64,000 nt of DNA from Ophiocordyceps camponoti-saundersi (nom. inval.) (lineage: Eukaryota > Ascomycota > Sordariomycetes > Hypocreales > Ophiocordycipitaceae), in contig PDHQ01000003.1 of the NCBI GenBank assembly GCA_003339415.1, positions 372,001 to 436,000 on the forward strand, written 5' to 3'. Positions 48,718 to 60,205 of the stretch are shown here, one piece after another. The position numbers and the translations under genes were made by a program. Each line of letters opens with the position of its first letter. Positions within the stretch are counted from its first letter, which is position 1. A model generated the notes under the pieces. The model saw only the letters and a program-made list of their open reading frames with translations, was not told the origin of the DNA and did not search any database.

Positions 48718-50090
48718 TCACTTTTGCCTCTTGATCGTCTTCTTCGCCATCTCCACCAAGCCGTCCTTGGCCTCGCTGTCGGGAAAGTCGGCGATGGCCT
48801 CGATGGCTTTTACCGAGTACTCATGAGCAAGAGCCCGCGTCTGTTCGATCCCGTCGCTCTGAATCACAAGCTCGCGCGCCTTTGCAAAGTCCCCCAAGCC
48901 GTCAGTTGGTCTGCCAAGGGAAAGAGAAGGCAAGAGATGGGATGCCTCACCTTTTGTACATCACCGTCCTGCTCAAACTTACGTCCGACCAGCGCGCCAA
49001 GCTCCGGCTTCGACTTCCAGGCAAACAGCAACGGTGCCGTGGCCAGACCCAGCTCCAGATCAGCGCCCGCCGGCTTGCCCAGTTCCGTCCCGCTCCGAGT
49101 GTAATCCAGCATGTCGTCTACCAATTGAAAGGCGAGGCCCAAATTTCTGCCGTACGAGTAAGCCGCGTTGACGGTGGCGGCGTCGACGTTGCCAAGCAGC
49201 GCCGCGGCACGACAAGACTTGGAGATGAGGCTAGCCGTCTTGAGGTACGTCTTCTGGAGGTAGTAACCGAGGGTATCCTCCGACCACTCTGGGCTGCGCT
49301 CGTCGCGCTTCGTATTCTTGAGCTGCATGAACTCGCCCTCGACCAGGTTGGCGATGGCCGTGGCCAGTAGCTCCACCACCTCGACGTCCCGCAACCGCGC
49401 CAGGGCGACAGACGCGCGACCCAAGAGGAAATCACCGGCCAAGACGGCCATCTTGTTGCCAAACTCAACGTTCGCCGATGGAGATCCGCGCCGAGAACGG
49501 GAGTGGTCGATGACGTCGTCGTGCAGAAGAGAAGCCGTATGGATCAGCTCGGTGATCTCAGCCAGCCGACGCTGGCTCGGCAGGATATCAACACTCGAGC
49601 TAGCCTCGACATCCTTGGGCTCGGGGTTGACATCGGAAAGGACCCGAAGAGGCGATATAGACGTGTTGATGGCTTCCGCACTCTGGGGCGCACAGGCCGT
49701 CGACTTCTTGGGACAGGAATGCGTTGCTCTGCTCATGAGCAGGACGATGAGGGGCCGAACGTGCTTCCCCTGAGCCTGGTTATAGTACTTGGCCACCCGG
49801 TCGAGAGAAGGGTGGCCGGACCCGAGAAGCTTCCGGATATTGCCCGTTAGGGAATGCATCTCTTTGGCGACGGCAGTCAGGGGATCGATGGTCATGCCGT
49901 CGTTGGTCGCCCGTTTGACCACGTTCCCCACCACGTTGGACGCCACCTGGACGGCAGCGGCCCAAGCCGAGTCGCGCCGAACCGACGAGTGTATACGGCG
50001 AGCCTTGACCGCCGGCTGACAGAGGCGACACAGCACGCAGGCCGGCGCCGCAACTCTGCCAGCCAAGGCATCACGGAGGACCAGCTGCAT
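48718..50090 (-). CDS. COQ1: mitochondrial polyprenyl (hexa/decaprenyl) diphosphate synthase
   Basis: Model complement(join(48718..48879,48951..50090)), 433 aa, one 71-nt intron. It makes the isoprenoid tail of ubiquinone in the mitochondrial matrix by repeated condensation of IPP. A basic presequence (about 1-40) precedes the trans-prenyltransferase fold. First Asp-rich motif LLHDDVIDHSRSRRG near 190; GNKMAVLAGDFLLGRA; second motif LAFQLVDDMLDYT near 323; GKPAGADLELGLATAPLLFAW after it. Chain length cannot be read reliably. The exon join gives GDVQKARELVIQSDGIEQTR, the conserved C-terminal helix. An insert of about 45 residues (near 130-175) lies before the first motif, as is common in fungal Coq1. 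Confidence 0.95.
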
Positions 50091-50858
50091 CGTCGTCGAT
50101 CGTCGTCGTCGTCGTCGTCAGGCGACCTGCCGCTGAGGGCGGTCGGCGTCTGGAATTGGCTCCGCGACCAAAGAGGAGAGCAGTAGTTGATATATCCTTT
50201 TCCTCTTCGGGGCTTACTTAGCCTCAGCTGAATGCTTCTGTCAGAGCCGGAGAGACAGACAGACAGGCGTCTATCAATTTTCTCAGCAGGAGGGATCTGC
50301 CGTCTAATAATGGCGTGCCATCTGATTGGTCCAAGTGCAATAAGCATCAACTCAACTCGGGAATAGGTCTTAGTCAGCGCACCCTAGATAGTGGTAGATA
50401 TTGCCTACATACAAGCTTAAAGGAGCTGTCTGGGGAGTATATCTGGGTAGGTAGTTGTCGCTTTCCGTATGGAGTATGTTGGCTCAGGGCCCAATCTGAT
50501 GCTATATTACATCTGACCAAGTGTCCGTCGATCCATACAGTCAAAAGGGACTCAAGATTCGACTGTTGATTACCTAGCTAGGTAGGTAGGGAGGCAGTTT
50601 TTGCGGATACTACAGAGATGACTGGCCTCAAAAACTTCAAGAACCCCGGCCTACCCTAGAACATCATCAATGCTTCACTTCTTTCTCAAGAGCATATACA
50701 TAAGTCAAATCTCATGTCATCATTGCCGTTCTAACTGAATTGCCCCCTTTTTCCCCCCAGATCTCCTAACACGAGGTCATTACTATCGTTATCGTGTGGT
50801 GCCCAAAACAAGTCTCCTCCCGTTACACCGTTGCTCACTCGACACCGTACCTAGGTAT
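50091..50858. other. intergenic region between COQ1 and the collagen-like gene
   Basis: No supported gene. CTAGGTAGGT repeats at 50574-50590 and a TACCTAGGTA palindrome at 50848-50857, immediately after the collagen-like gene's stop codon. Confidence 0.5.
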
Positions 50859-52040
50859 TTAATAGCTGCTACTACCGCCGCCGTAGCTGTTGCCGCCGCC
50901 GCCGTAGCTGTTGCCGCCGCCGCCGTAGCTGCCGCCGCCGCCATAGCTGCCGCCGCCGCCGCCGTAGCTGCCGCCGCCGTAGCTATTGTCACCCTCGTTA
51001 GTGTACCCAGTCTCGCCATAGGATTCTCCCTCAGTGGGATTCTCGTACGTCTTCCCTCCATACGACGGCTTCTCATAAGGCTTCTCATAAGGCTTCTCGT
51101 AAGGCTTCTCGTACGACTTTCCAGGCGGTCCCGGGGGTCCAGGAGGTCCCTGCTTGCCGTCGTAACCATTCTTGCCGTCATAGCCATTCTTGCCGGGAGG
51201 GCCAGGAGGTCCGGGAGGGCCAGCCTTGCCGGGAGGGCCAGGAGGGCCGGGGGGACCAGGAGGGCCGGGGGGACCAGGGGGGCCAGGGGGACCCGGAGGA
51301 CCCTGCTTTCCATCGTAGCCGTTCTTGCCAGCAGGACCGGGGTAGCCGTTCTTGCCCGGCGGCCCAACGGGACCCGGAGGACCCTGCTTTCCGTCATAGC
51401 CGTTCTTGCCAGGAGGACCGGGGTAGCCATTCTTGCCGGGCGGGCCCACGGGACCGATAGGACCGATGGGGCCGGGGTAGCCGTTCTTGCCAGGCGGCCC
51501 GATGGGGCCAATGGGGCCGGGGTAGCCATTCTTGCCGGGCGGGCCCACGGGACCGACAGGACCGACGGGTCCAGGGGGGCCGGGATAGCCGTTCTTGCCA
51601 GGCGGTCCGATGGGACCGACGGGGCCGGGGTAGCCGTTCTTGCCGGGAGGACCAGGCGGGCCCGGAGGACCGACCTTGTACTCGGTCTTATACTCGGGCT
51701 TGGGGTAATACTCGGGCTTGCTGTAGCTCTCCTGCTTGTAGCCCTCCGGCTTGTACTCGGCGGGCTGGTAGGTGTCGTACGCGCCGCCCTCGCCCTCGCC
51801 GTATCCGTTGCCCTTGGTTCCCTTGGTTCCCTTGACTGCCGACGCATCTGCAGTGGCTGCCGTATCTTTCGTGGCGGCCGCGTCTTTGTTTGCCGTAACG
51901 TCCTTGGCGGCGGTCACATCCTGAGCGGCGGCCACGTCTTGAGCCGCATTCACTGCCGTCGCATCCTTGCTCTCCACCTTGGGGGCTGCCAGGCAGGTGC
52001 CGGCAAGGGCCACGAAAGTCGCAACTGTCTCGAAACGCAT
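50859..52040 (-). CDS. secreted collagen-like protein with 62 Gly-X-Y triplets
   Basis: Single-exon, 393 aa starting at Met-Arg-Phe-Glu; the frame extends 40 codons further up, but a signal peptide begins only here (about 1-19, ending LAAP). Then an Ala-rich segment of degenerate repeats ([15 protein letters not shown]; 26-70), a Tyr/Pro/Glu-rich segment (88-122), an uninterrupted collagen domain (124-309; 62 Gly-X-Y triplets built on the cassette [11 protein letters not shown] and an eight-fold GPP run), four YEKP repeats, and a Gly/Ser/Tyr tail of SYGGGG units ending in SSSY. No cysteine is left after signal cleavage and no GPI signal is visible. The best-known fungal analogue is the Metarhizium hyphal-coat protein Mcl1; homology is not claimed. 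A secreted wall or adhesion protein is the likely role. Confidence 0.85.
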   Translation of the reverse strand: MRFETVATFVALAGTCLAAPKVESKDATAVNAAQDVAAAQDVTAAKDVTANKDAAATKDTAATADASAVKGTKGTKGNGYGEGEGGAYDTYQPAEYKPEGYKQESYSKPEYYPKPEYKTEYKVGPPGPPGPPGKNGYPGPVGPIGPPGKNGYPGPPGPVGPVGPVGPPGKNGYPGPIGPIGPPGKNGYPGPIGPIGPVGPPGKNGYPGPPGKNGYDGKQGPPGPVGPPGKNGYPGPAGKNGYDGKQGPPGPPGPPGPPGPPGPPGPPGPPGKAGPPGPPGPPGKNGYDGKNGYDGKQGPPGPPGPPGKSYEKPYEKPYEKPYEKPSYGGKTYENPTEGESYGETGYTNEGDNSYGGGSYGGGGGSYGGGGSYGGGGNSYGGGGNSYGGGSSSY

Positions 52041-53198
52041 CTTGCTGAGAAAGAAAGAAAAGCGCCCGCTATCGGAAAGAGAGATAATAGGGTAGAAGGC
52101 TGTTGATGAGATGAGATCTGAGTGTGCTGATGAAGCTGTAAGATACGAGCAGCTCGCCATGATTTATATCCGCGAGTTCGCCTCCAATCTCGGATGGCTG
52201 GTTGGCGACAGGATAGCAAAACCACATCAAAGACCGCGATGTCGTGCATTTCCCTGCCACCGGCAACACCATGAATCATCCGACTAATGGAAGCACCATG
52301 GTGATTTCCCAGGGTCGTCCCAAGCGCCAGACCGGCTTTGACTGGTACAGCAAGAGGAATTGGAAGCCAAGGCTCTGGGGAGTTAGACCTGAGCCCCTGG
52401 GTTGCGGTAACGCCAGTTGCGAGGAATGGCTGAATTGGCCTTTGTCTGGTAAGTAGCCATTTGTCTCAGTCGGTCGAAGTCGAGGAACGAGCGAAAACCA
52501 GACGGCAAGAGGAATGACAATAGTTACCTACTTACCCTTACAAGGACGTCGCAACGAGAGGCGTGATTGTCAGTTGACAGGCAAAGCACGGAGTCTTTGC
52601 GATAGACACGTCTATACAGGTTTCGACTTGACCAGCCACCCAAACACAAGAGTTTTTTCCCTCTCTCTTTCAAGTGAATATTCGCTTGCTAGGTAGTCAT
52701 CCGTGTTAAGCAGTGTCGGGTCGGCATTGAAGACAGCAAAAGCGACAGTGACGAGACTGGCTACCTGAAATTGTCATCTCGACATGCTTCTCCCTGCAGA
52801 TTTGAGAGTTTAGAGTTGGTAAACGGAGAAACAACTGCCTCCCGAGTGCTGGTAGAAACTCATGTCTCGACAGGGAGATATGCCGTATCCTTCTGTGGCA
52901 GGGGCCTAATTCTCTCTCGCAGCCCAAACTCACGAGACTCTGGCCTTGTGAACCTTTCCCTTCCTTGGCCTGTGGGTCATAAACATCAATCAAGTGGTTG
53001 ACGATGGCTGCGCATGGACAAACCGTTGACAACGCGATGGCTGCGCCCAGGCAACCAACCGACTTGATGAATCAGCGAATGAATCTCAAGGTCTCGACCA
53101 TTGCGATGAGTAAGCTAAGGAACAAGCTCCCGCATCTTCGCATTCCGACAACTCCTTCGCAGAGCCCCCTTCTGGTTGTCGGAGAGAGAGAGAGAGAA
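52041..53198. other. divergent intergenic region
   Basis: Shared upstream region of the collagen-like and VMA12 genes. The in-frame stretch before the VMA12 ATG (52998-53198) is open but reads as leader and includes a GAGAGA tract just before the start. Frame 52244-52456 is not supported. Confidence 0.5.
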
Positions 53199-53997
53199 AT
53201 GGTGCTTCTCACCATGACACCGCTCATGGTCGAGAGCCTCAAGAGCGTTGACTCATCCGATGAGGCCGCAGTCGGCAAGCCCATTTCTCACGGCCAGGTG
53301 GTCGACCTGTGGACGAGGCTACAGCCGTCTATCAGCCTGGAAAAGCTCCTCCAGGGCTCCCGCGTCTACGTCGAGCCACCGCCGCCCAAGCCCGAGCCTG
53401 TCGGTGCCAAATAGGGGTCTCCCTTTCATCCCTACTTTGAACTAGCCGCTGACGAGCGTGGTACTTCTGTCGTAGTCTGATGAATACAAGGCGCTGATGG
53501 CACGCCTCCGCCGCGAAGAGGCTGCCCGGACCTACCAGCGGATGGTTGATCCCCCTCACTTTCAACCGAAGACGACCACGGCACAGAGCTTCGCCGCGGT
53601 GAATCGTCCTTCAGGCGCGGCAGACGCCGATGACGAAGTGACGTACAGCGAGGTACAACGCCAGGTCATGCTCATCATCAACTTCCTCGTCAGCATCCTC
53701 GGCGTCGCCGGCACGCTCTGGGTGGCAGCGCGATGGTGGAGCCTGCCCGCGCGACTGCTCCTCACTCTGAGCGGCGCCATTGTCGTCGCCGTGGCCGAGA
53801 CGGCCGTCTACCGCGCCTATGTATGGAGGATGGGCCAGGCCAGGGCCAAGCAAAAGGCCTTGCCCGAGACCAAGAAAGTGGTCAATACATGGGTCGTGGG
53901 GCAAGACGCCGACGTGCCTGTACAGCTTGTGAAGACGAGGCGAGACAGTCCAGACGGTGCTGTGAGAAGACGAACGACAGCAGTGAAAGAAGGCTGA
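53199..53997 (+). CDS. VMA12: V-ATPase assembly factor, Vma12 type
   Basis: Model join(53199..53399,53476..53997), 240 aa. An ER-resident factor that, with Vma21 and Vma22, assembles the V0 sector of the vacuolar proton ATPase. I chose the start MVLLTMTPLMVESLKS because this opening is the conserved one; an upstream in-frame Met at 52998 would add 67 residues without resemblance. The exon join gives PPPKPEPSDEYKALMARLRREEAARTYQRM, the family signature. Two hydrophobic helices near 132-152 and 160-182 form a membrane hairpin (LIINFLVSILGVAGTLWVAARWW, then LLLTLSGAIVVAVAETAVYRAYVW). The tail is polar and basic. Confidence 0.85.
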
Positions 53998-54290
53998 GTG
54001 AGTGGGATGTGATTTCGGCATGAGCGTAGGCTTGGCGTAGACCTTATCCAATAGCAACTGGGTGTACGAGTATTGATAGAATATGTACGAATAGCTATTC
54101 ATGAAAAAACGCGAGAAACATTAAAGTCATGTGATGACGCGTCTTTCCCCACGCGCCCCCGCGCGCGCGTCTTTATCCTCCCAAGCCACACGCATCAGAT
54201 TACCTAGTTACAGCAGCACCGTCAGACTAAAGTGCTCAGAGACCGACATCCGGAATCGCCCCGACGAAAACGAGACCCAATCCTCGGAAA
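53998..54290. other. short intergenic region
   Basis: The 3' region of VMA12 and the promoter of the zinc-finger gene. CG-rich block at about 54150-54172. Nothing coding is assigned. Confidence 0.4.
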
Positions 54291-54944
54291 ATGTCAAACC
54301 AAAAACGCGAACGAAAACCCCTACGAACATACGGCAAGCGACCAGCACCGACGAATCCCGTCGGCGAACCCCGAGCAAAGAAGCTCCTCGTCAGAGCGCC
54401 AAGTCCAAGACTCGAACCCGACTGCCCTCAGCCGACTTCAAGAGATGGAAGTTTGAAGGGGGATGTAGAGGAAGAGCCGTCTTTGGAGCGAGAGGAAAAG
54501 ACTTCGATCCGCTCATATTTTAAACCCGTCGTGCAAGCGAAGAGTTCAGAACGTATAGACGATTGCGAAAGCGAAGCACAAGACGACTCACCTCCCGCTG
54601 AGAGAATAACAAGAAGTATAAAAAGACCACGCCTGCTCAGAATACGAAACCTCACAGTCGACGAACCGCAAAACTCCCAAACAACCGAACCCGAACCACC
54701 CACTGAAAAAGACAACAAGCACCCAACGAAACAGCCGCAAAGCTTACGCGAGAAGACCAAGCGAAGAAGGAAGCCGTCGACGGTACAGACGACTCTCAAC
54801 CTCTCAGCGCAAGGAACGTTCGCAGAGTGCAAGGTCTGCGACATGGTTTGGAACCCTCTCTACCCCGATGACGTGAGCTATCATACAAAGCTCCACGCCA
54901 AGATGACAGCGACGACAAGAAGGAAAGTCGTTCATCATATTTAG
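54291..54944 (+). CDS. ESCO/Eco1-type zinc-finger protein lacking the acetyltransferase
   Basis: Single-exon, 217 aa. The start (MSNQKRERKPLRTYGKR) and the C-terminal part resemble the N-terminal region of the cohesin acetyltransferase Eco1/ESCO: a PIP-like QTTLNL directly before a C2H2 finger, CKVC...YHTKLH (Cys-x2-Cys, 14 residues, His-x3-His). A second possible PCNA-type motif is SIRSYFKPV near residue 73. The middle is disordered and basic. In Eco1 the finger is followed by a GNAT acetyltransferase; here the frame ends 12 residues after the second His (TTRRKVVHHI), and I see no acetyltransferase motifs in the next 600 bases. Either a stand-alone finger protein or a truncated paralogue. 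Confidence 0.68.
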   Translation: MSNQKRERKPLRTYGKRPAPTNPVGEPRAKKLLVRAPSPRLEPDCPQPTSRDGSLKGDVEEEPSLEREEKTSIRSYFKPVVQAKSSERIDDCESEAQDDSPPAERITRSIKRPRLLRIRNLTVDEPQNSQTTEPEPPTEKDNKHPTKQPQSLREKTKRRRKPSTVQTTLNLSAQGTFAECKVCDMVWNPLYPDDVSYHTKLHAKMTATTRRKVVHHI

Positions 54945-55559
54945 TCGGATCCATCAACTGGGTCTCGTGCGTCACTGCCATCGGAGCGAGAGCGATGCGT
55001 CCCTGAAGCAACTCACGATACAGTCACGACACTCTTGGATATTCATTCACACTCGAGTTTCGACGAAGTAGTAAATCAAGTTACCTCCGCTGCCTGAACT
55101 CCTTTTCTCTTCCTTCAACCGTCGATCCATCACCTCGTCTGCCCAACATCCCTCAAAGGCCAATTGGCTCAAAGATTGAATCCCCACGAACACAGCAAAC
55201 AGATCAAAACCCCTCAAAGCCCCAGGACAGCGCCATCGCAGTCAGCGTCTCGTCCATTTTGCGTCAAACCCAGCCACCCTCGCAATCACATCATTATATA
55301 CATAAAAGCCTTCCAACCACCACCGCCGAAGACTCTTATCACACAAGCTTATAAACCCGTAAGGACAAAGTCTATCCTAGACCAGCCCCGGGGCTTCAAC
55401 ATACATACAAACGCCCCAAAGACAAAAAAGACATTAAAAAGGGTATCCATATCAGTCGCAAAGCAATATACCTCGATCGTCAAGGGGCGAACGCGGAGCT
55501 TCTCTTCTTCTTTCTGTCTGTCTTCTTTTCTTTTCTTCGCGCGGCCCCTCAATCGTTCT
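54945..55559. other. convergent intergenic region
   Basis: Between the zinc-finger gene and the leftward sugar transporter. The downstream frame of the finger gene stays open for about 50 codons past the stop but has no recognisable domain. Confidence 0.45.
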
Positions 55560-58127
55560 TCACATCTTGGTCTTCTTATCGTCGTCGGAGCTCGTGCCCG
55601 AGGCTTGAGCCTGTGTCTCGCTAGCGGCGGCCACTGTCTCGAACTGATAAAGCGGAGGCCTGGTTGCGTGCCGCTGCATTAAGACGTATCGCTTGATGAC
55701 CCAGGGGATGGTTTCCTTGATCTGGTAGGCCGCGAACTTCCGCACGGGAACGGCGAAGACGTCGTCGAGTTCCTCGAGAGTCCGCTGCATTGTTTCCGGC
55801 ACCCAGAGGAAGATCATGACGAAGGCTACAAGGTTGAAGCCGCCATAAAGGCCGAACGCGCCCACGGCATGTAGCTGTTTGAGGAGGAAGGGGAATGACG
55901 TGCCCAGAACGGCGGCCTGAACCGAAAAAAAAATGCGTCAATAAGTTTGCACCTCCGGCGCGGGAGAAACGACACATACCCAGAACAAGCAGGTGGCGAC
56001 GGCAAATCCCATGCCGGTCTCACGATGGGATAGCGGGTAGACCTCGGCGCTGTAGGTAAAGGGGACAGGGCCTTCTCCGGGCGAGTAGAAAGCTGCCATG
56101 TCCGAGTCAGTACGCAGCCACTTCCTACCCTTTTGGGGACCGAAGCTTACCACCAAAGAGAAAGACAAACAGGCAGACAAGAGCCGTTCGGGCGTTGTTT
56201 GGGTCGGTCGACGTCCCCTTGGGCATGAGGGTACATAGACCGGCAACAAGCAGCGTCCAGAACTAAGGATCAACGTCAGCAGCTGATCCCGCTTGCATCA
56301 CATCGAAGACGACGTACCATCTGCGGAAAGGTGAAGAGGAGCAAGCTCCGTCGGCCAAACTGTCATGCTTGTTAGCAAACCATGTCTACTCACCCTTAAG
56401 CAAGTGGCGGCATACCGTGTCAATGGTCCAAAATGCGGGAAAGGCAAACAGCCAGTTGACAAGACCGAAACCAAACGATCCAATCATAGCCTTGAAATTG
56501 CCGAGACCCGCGTCCACGAAGATGGTGGTCGAATAGAAGGCAATGATGTTGATCCCTAAGCCGCCATCACGTCAGTCCACCATTAGATGTAGCGTAGACA
56601 TCATCCGTTGAAAACATACCACACATCTGCTGAGCAATCATGACAGTGAAAGCAGCCAGGTTTGCTCGTCGAATGCGAGGAATCGTAAACAGCTGAGTGA
56701 AGCGCTTCACGTAGTTGGTCTTGCCGATGAGCTCCTTTTCAATCTCGATCTGTGCGCTGATGTAGAAGATATCTCTTGCCACCTGCAGCGGATGATTCCG
56801 CAGCACAATCATGGACTTCCACGCATCGACATAGCGGTTCTTCTTCATTAACCAGCGTGGGGATTCGGGGCAGAGGTAGATGAGAAGAAGCAGCGGGACA
56901 GCCGGAATGAATGGGGCGCCTTGCGTGAAGAGGTCAGCAACTTGGGAGGGCAGTGACGAGATACAGGATCATAGTCTCTTACCGAGCATGAGTCGCCAGT
57001 TGATGTCCTTGATGTAGAAGACGGCCAAGTTGAAGGCAGTTCCCAGCATGATGCCAAAGGCAGTCCACATTTCTGTGCGGTATTAGCCACTAGCACCGAC
57101 CACGATGGATATGTTTTATGCGACGTACGCCATGACATGACAAGTGCTCCTCGGATCGAAGCCGGTGCGTTCTCGGCAGCGTAAATTGGTACGGTGGACG
57201 CTTTGGTGCCCATGCCGATGCCCATAAGAAGACGACACATCATCTGCTGCTGCCAGGTTCTACAGAGAGCGGAGCCGATCACGGGCCAGATACAGAAATG
57301 AGCGGAGAAGAAGATTGTGCCTTTTGTACTGGTTAGTCTGGCATTCGGGCAGAAGAAGAACAAGAACACAAGGGATATGCTCACCTCGGCGTCCGAGCCA
57401 GTTATTGAGCGGATCAGAGAGCCAGCAACCGACAAGACTACGAGTATGTCAGCCAGAGCACAACGGACGTGGGGACGGGGGCTAGCCGCGTACGAGCTGC
57501 CGATATAAGGACCAGCATTGAGAAGACCGACGATAAGGGAATGGCGATTGTTGCTATCTGGATTAAGGCCATAGACCCTGGGAAAGAAGATGGTGGCGCC
57601 ATTGCTTCCTGTCTGGTCCCAGCCCTGGACGGCGGCGCCGATGGAACAGGTAGCGATGGTGAGGAAGAGTCTCATTGGCAAGCGCCATCTATGATGCTTC
57701 TCGACGTAGAGCGCATCGAGCTCATCCTGTGTAAGTGTCTCGGGCCCATCGATAGCATGTGCCTCGGATGGATTCTGAGCCACCAGGGCGCCCTTCTTGA
57801 GGAGCTGAACGTGTTCCTGTAAGCCACGATATTCGGCAAAGGCCTCGACGTCGCGCATGAGCTGCTGGCGTGGGATGCCTAGAAGAGGATTCTTGATCCT
57901 TCGGCTGCCGTTAGAGTCGGTCTATTTCGGGCCATGCCGCACCTTTTTTTTTTACCTACCTGGACTCGAGGTTCCGGCGGATCTCGGCCTCTTCGGTATG
58001 CGAGACGGCCTTCTCCTCCAAGTGCTCCCCGCGGACAGCCTTGGACTCTGGCCTGCGAAAAAGACGAAGTCAGTACCTAACACGACAGGGCGAACAAGGT
58101 CGAAATCATCTACCTGATTTCTGCCAT
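55560..58127 (-). CDS. MFS sugar transporter (SP family), 12 exons
   Basis: Model complement(join(55560..55916,55980..56092,56151..56262,56318..56359,56416..56555,56620..56919,56983..57072,57129..57320,57385..57437,57494..57898,57960..58052,58114..58127)), 636 aa. Every phase closes. Sugar-porter signatures: [14 protein letters not shown] in TM1, [73 protein letters not shown] and [15 protein letters not shown]. The N-terminus of about 80 residues before TM1 is long and charged, as in myo-inositol and some high-affinity hexose porters. Substrate cannot be told from sequence. Eleven introns of 51-63 nt are many for a fungal porter. The first exon codes only 14 nt (MAEI and part of Arg). Confidence 0.9.
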
Positions 58128-60205
58128 TGCGGGCAGGTATCAGTATCTTAATTCACCGAAAGGCCTCTTGTCGATATCAGGAACGGGGGCAAGCCGATAC
58201 TATATCGGTCAAAGATGTCCAAGGAGGCTAGCTGTACCCCGTCAAATTGAAGAGGCGGGGAAGGGTGGTAGGTGAATAATAGAGGAGGGAAGGGAAGGGA
58301 GGGTATGATAAGTATGGAGGAGGAGGCAAGGTCAGACACTCGATTCCGAACATGTCCGACGAGTGGGTGTGTGTGAGTCGCCAAGTTTCCGGAACCTATT
58401 AGGGAAAAGGGTTCGACACCTTGTCCCGAATGCCGGCTCTCGTGACCAGACAATAACGACCGGCCGGATGTGGATACGACATGGGAGCGGGAGATGACGA
58501 TGGCAGCCCGGGAGCCAGTTTGGCGAGAGGCTCATCAAGATGCAAGGCCCTCAGGCGGCCAAGGCCACGGCTCGTAGTCGGAATGGTCCAAACCTTCTCC
58601 CCGCAATCCCCGCACCCACCCTTCTCCCGTTGACGAAGGCCCAGAAGGATCCAGGTTCCATAGTAGGCTGACCACACATCTCGATGAAGCTCCAACGGAG
58701 ACATTTCTGCTCCCCCCCTCCAAAGCACGTATGTGATTGTAGGCAATTATTTTGTTTTTCTCACTCCGCCCTCTGTATGAACTGTATGCATGTATGTATG
58801 CAGGTTGGTTGTGCCACCCGCTGTGGAACTTTCAGAGACCAGCCAAGGCAGGCTTCAGATCCGTAACCTGAGGGTAGACCGATGAACAGGGGAGCACGGG
58901 GGGTAACGCTGCGGATGAACCACGTGAAGGGCGGCTGACTGGCCGTTTTCGTATCTATCCGAGGGGAAACGAGGCCGCATCCGTGATGGGGCGCTCACCT
59001 GGTGAACACCTTGCTTGTAGAGGCTGGAATGTCGTGATCGAGGACCGGGCGTCAAACAGCTTGTGCCGGGCAGGTAGTAGAATTCCTTGCAGCATGGAGG
59101 ACCGGCCCCGGTGCGTGCGTAGCCTTGCCGTTGGGGGACTTTTTTTCCTCTCTTGGTCCGACGTGGAATCTGTCCCAGCCACCGGTCTCCTGTCAGCCTA
59201 AAGCAACGATATGATGCAGGCAGCTGGTCTGAGAGAAGAGATATGCAGTTGCAGTAGCAGTAGCAGTTTCCCATGTTTGAACATGCATATTGCATGCATG
59301 CCTATGCGGTGCGATGCGAGATATCCGGATAAAACTCCGCATGTATGCACATTCAGACAGACACACAGACAGACGTACATACAGATAGACATTCATGCAG
59401 CCGAGGGCGAATAGTCGGCACCGGGCCGCTCCATTGGCCTCGAAAGAGAATAAGCCTAGCTGCCAACGCCGAGCGGACGACAAGCGGCGAGCTTAACGTG
59501 GCCCGTCCGTCGACAATTTCCGTACGTGCCCGCTTGGAGCCGCGCCGTCGACACGCCGTGCCAAGCTACCGCTCTCTCACCCGGCCAATGTAAGGTAGCC
59601 AGCCGGCCTAATTGAAGCGAACTGACGCAGGGGCGTGCGAGGCGAGACAGGGAGGGGGGGGGGGAGGGTCGGAATGGGCCTAAATCTGCATGGAATGAAG
59701 GCGTCGCTCTCTCTCTCTCTCTCTTCCTCTCTGTGACCTGTGACGTTAATCATGGTCGGTGGTTGTGCGCCAGCCACACGTGATAGTGAGACCGATCGCT
59801 GCCTCGACCCACGTGATTCGCTGACGGGATAATAAGCTGCCACTTACGGGACCGTTTAGGCAGCAAATTACCGTTTCTGGCAGAAGATCTGCGCCCCTGC
59901 GGCCCGCCGTACATGGGAACCCCGCCGCTCCGCACCGACGCCGATCCCCACCGGAGCCGGCACCGGCCGCCGCCGTCATGAAACAGGCACGCTTATACTG
60001 GCCAATCATTCCCGACTGATAGCAGCCTTGTCGTGAGGCAGCAGCTTATTCTCACTCATGTTGCTACCTTGCTGTCTCAATACAGGACCAAGCCCCATCA
60101 AATCGACGGACAGATTGCCTCCGGAACACGCGGCCCGCCCCTCAATACCACTCCACGTCGTGAGTCGACTGCAATAGATTCAGCTGCTGCCTGCCAAAGC
60201 GCTTC
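58128..60205. other. 2-kb gene-free region
   Basis: No convincing gene on either strand. ATG- and splice-bearing frames (for example 58399-58746 and 58855-59295 minus) have no signal peptide or domain. CATGCATG/CAGACAGA repeats near 59283-59400 and a CT tract at 59707-59725. Probably regulatory DNA for the sugar transporter plus 3' DNA of the next leftward gene. Confidence 0.45.

Noticed and set aside
50796..52106. 436-aa open frame on the plus strand opposite the collagen-like gene
   Set aside because: It is the antisense shadow of Gly-X-Y codons (GGN CCN), giving Ala/Val/Gly/Arg-rich low complexity; the minus frame has the signal peptide and perfect triplet periodicity.
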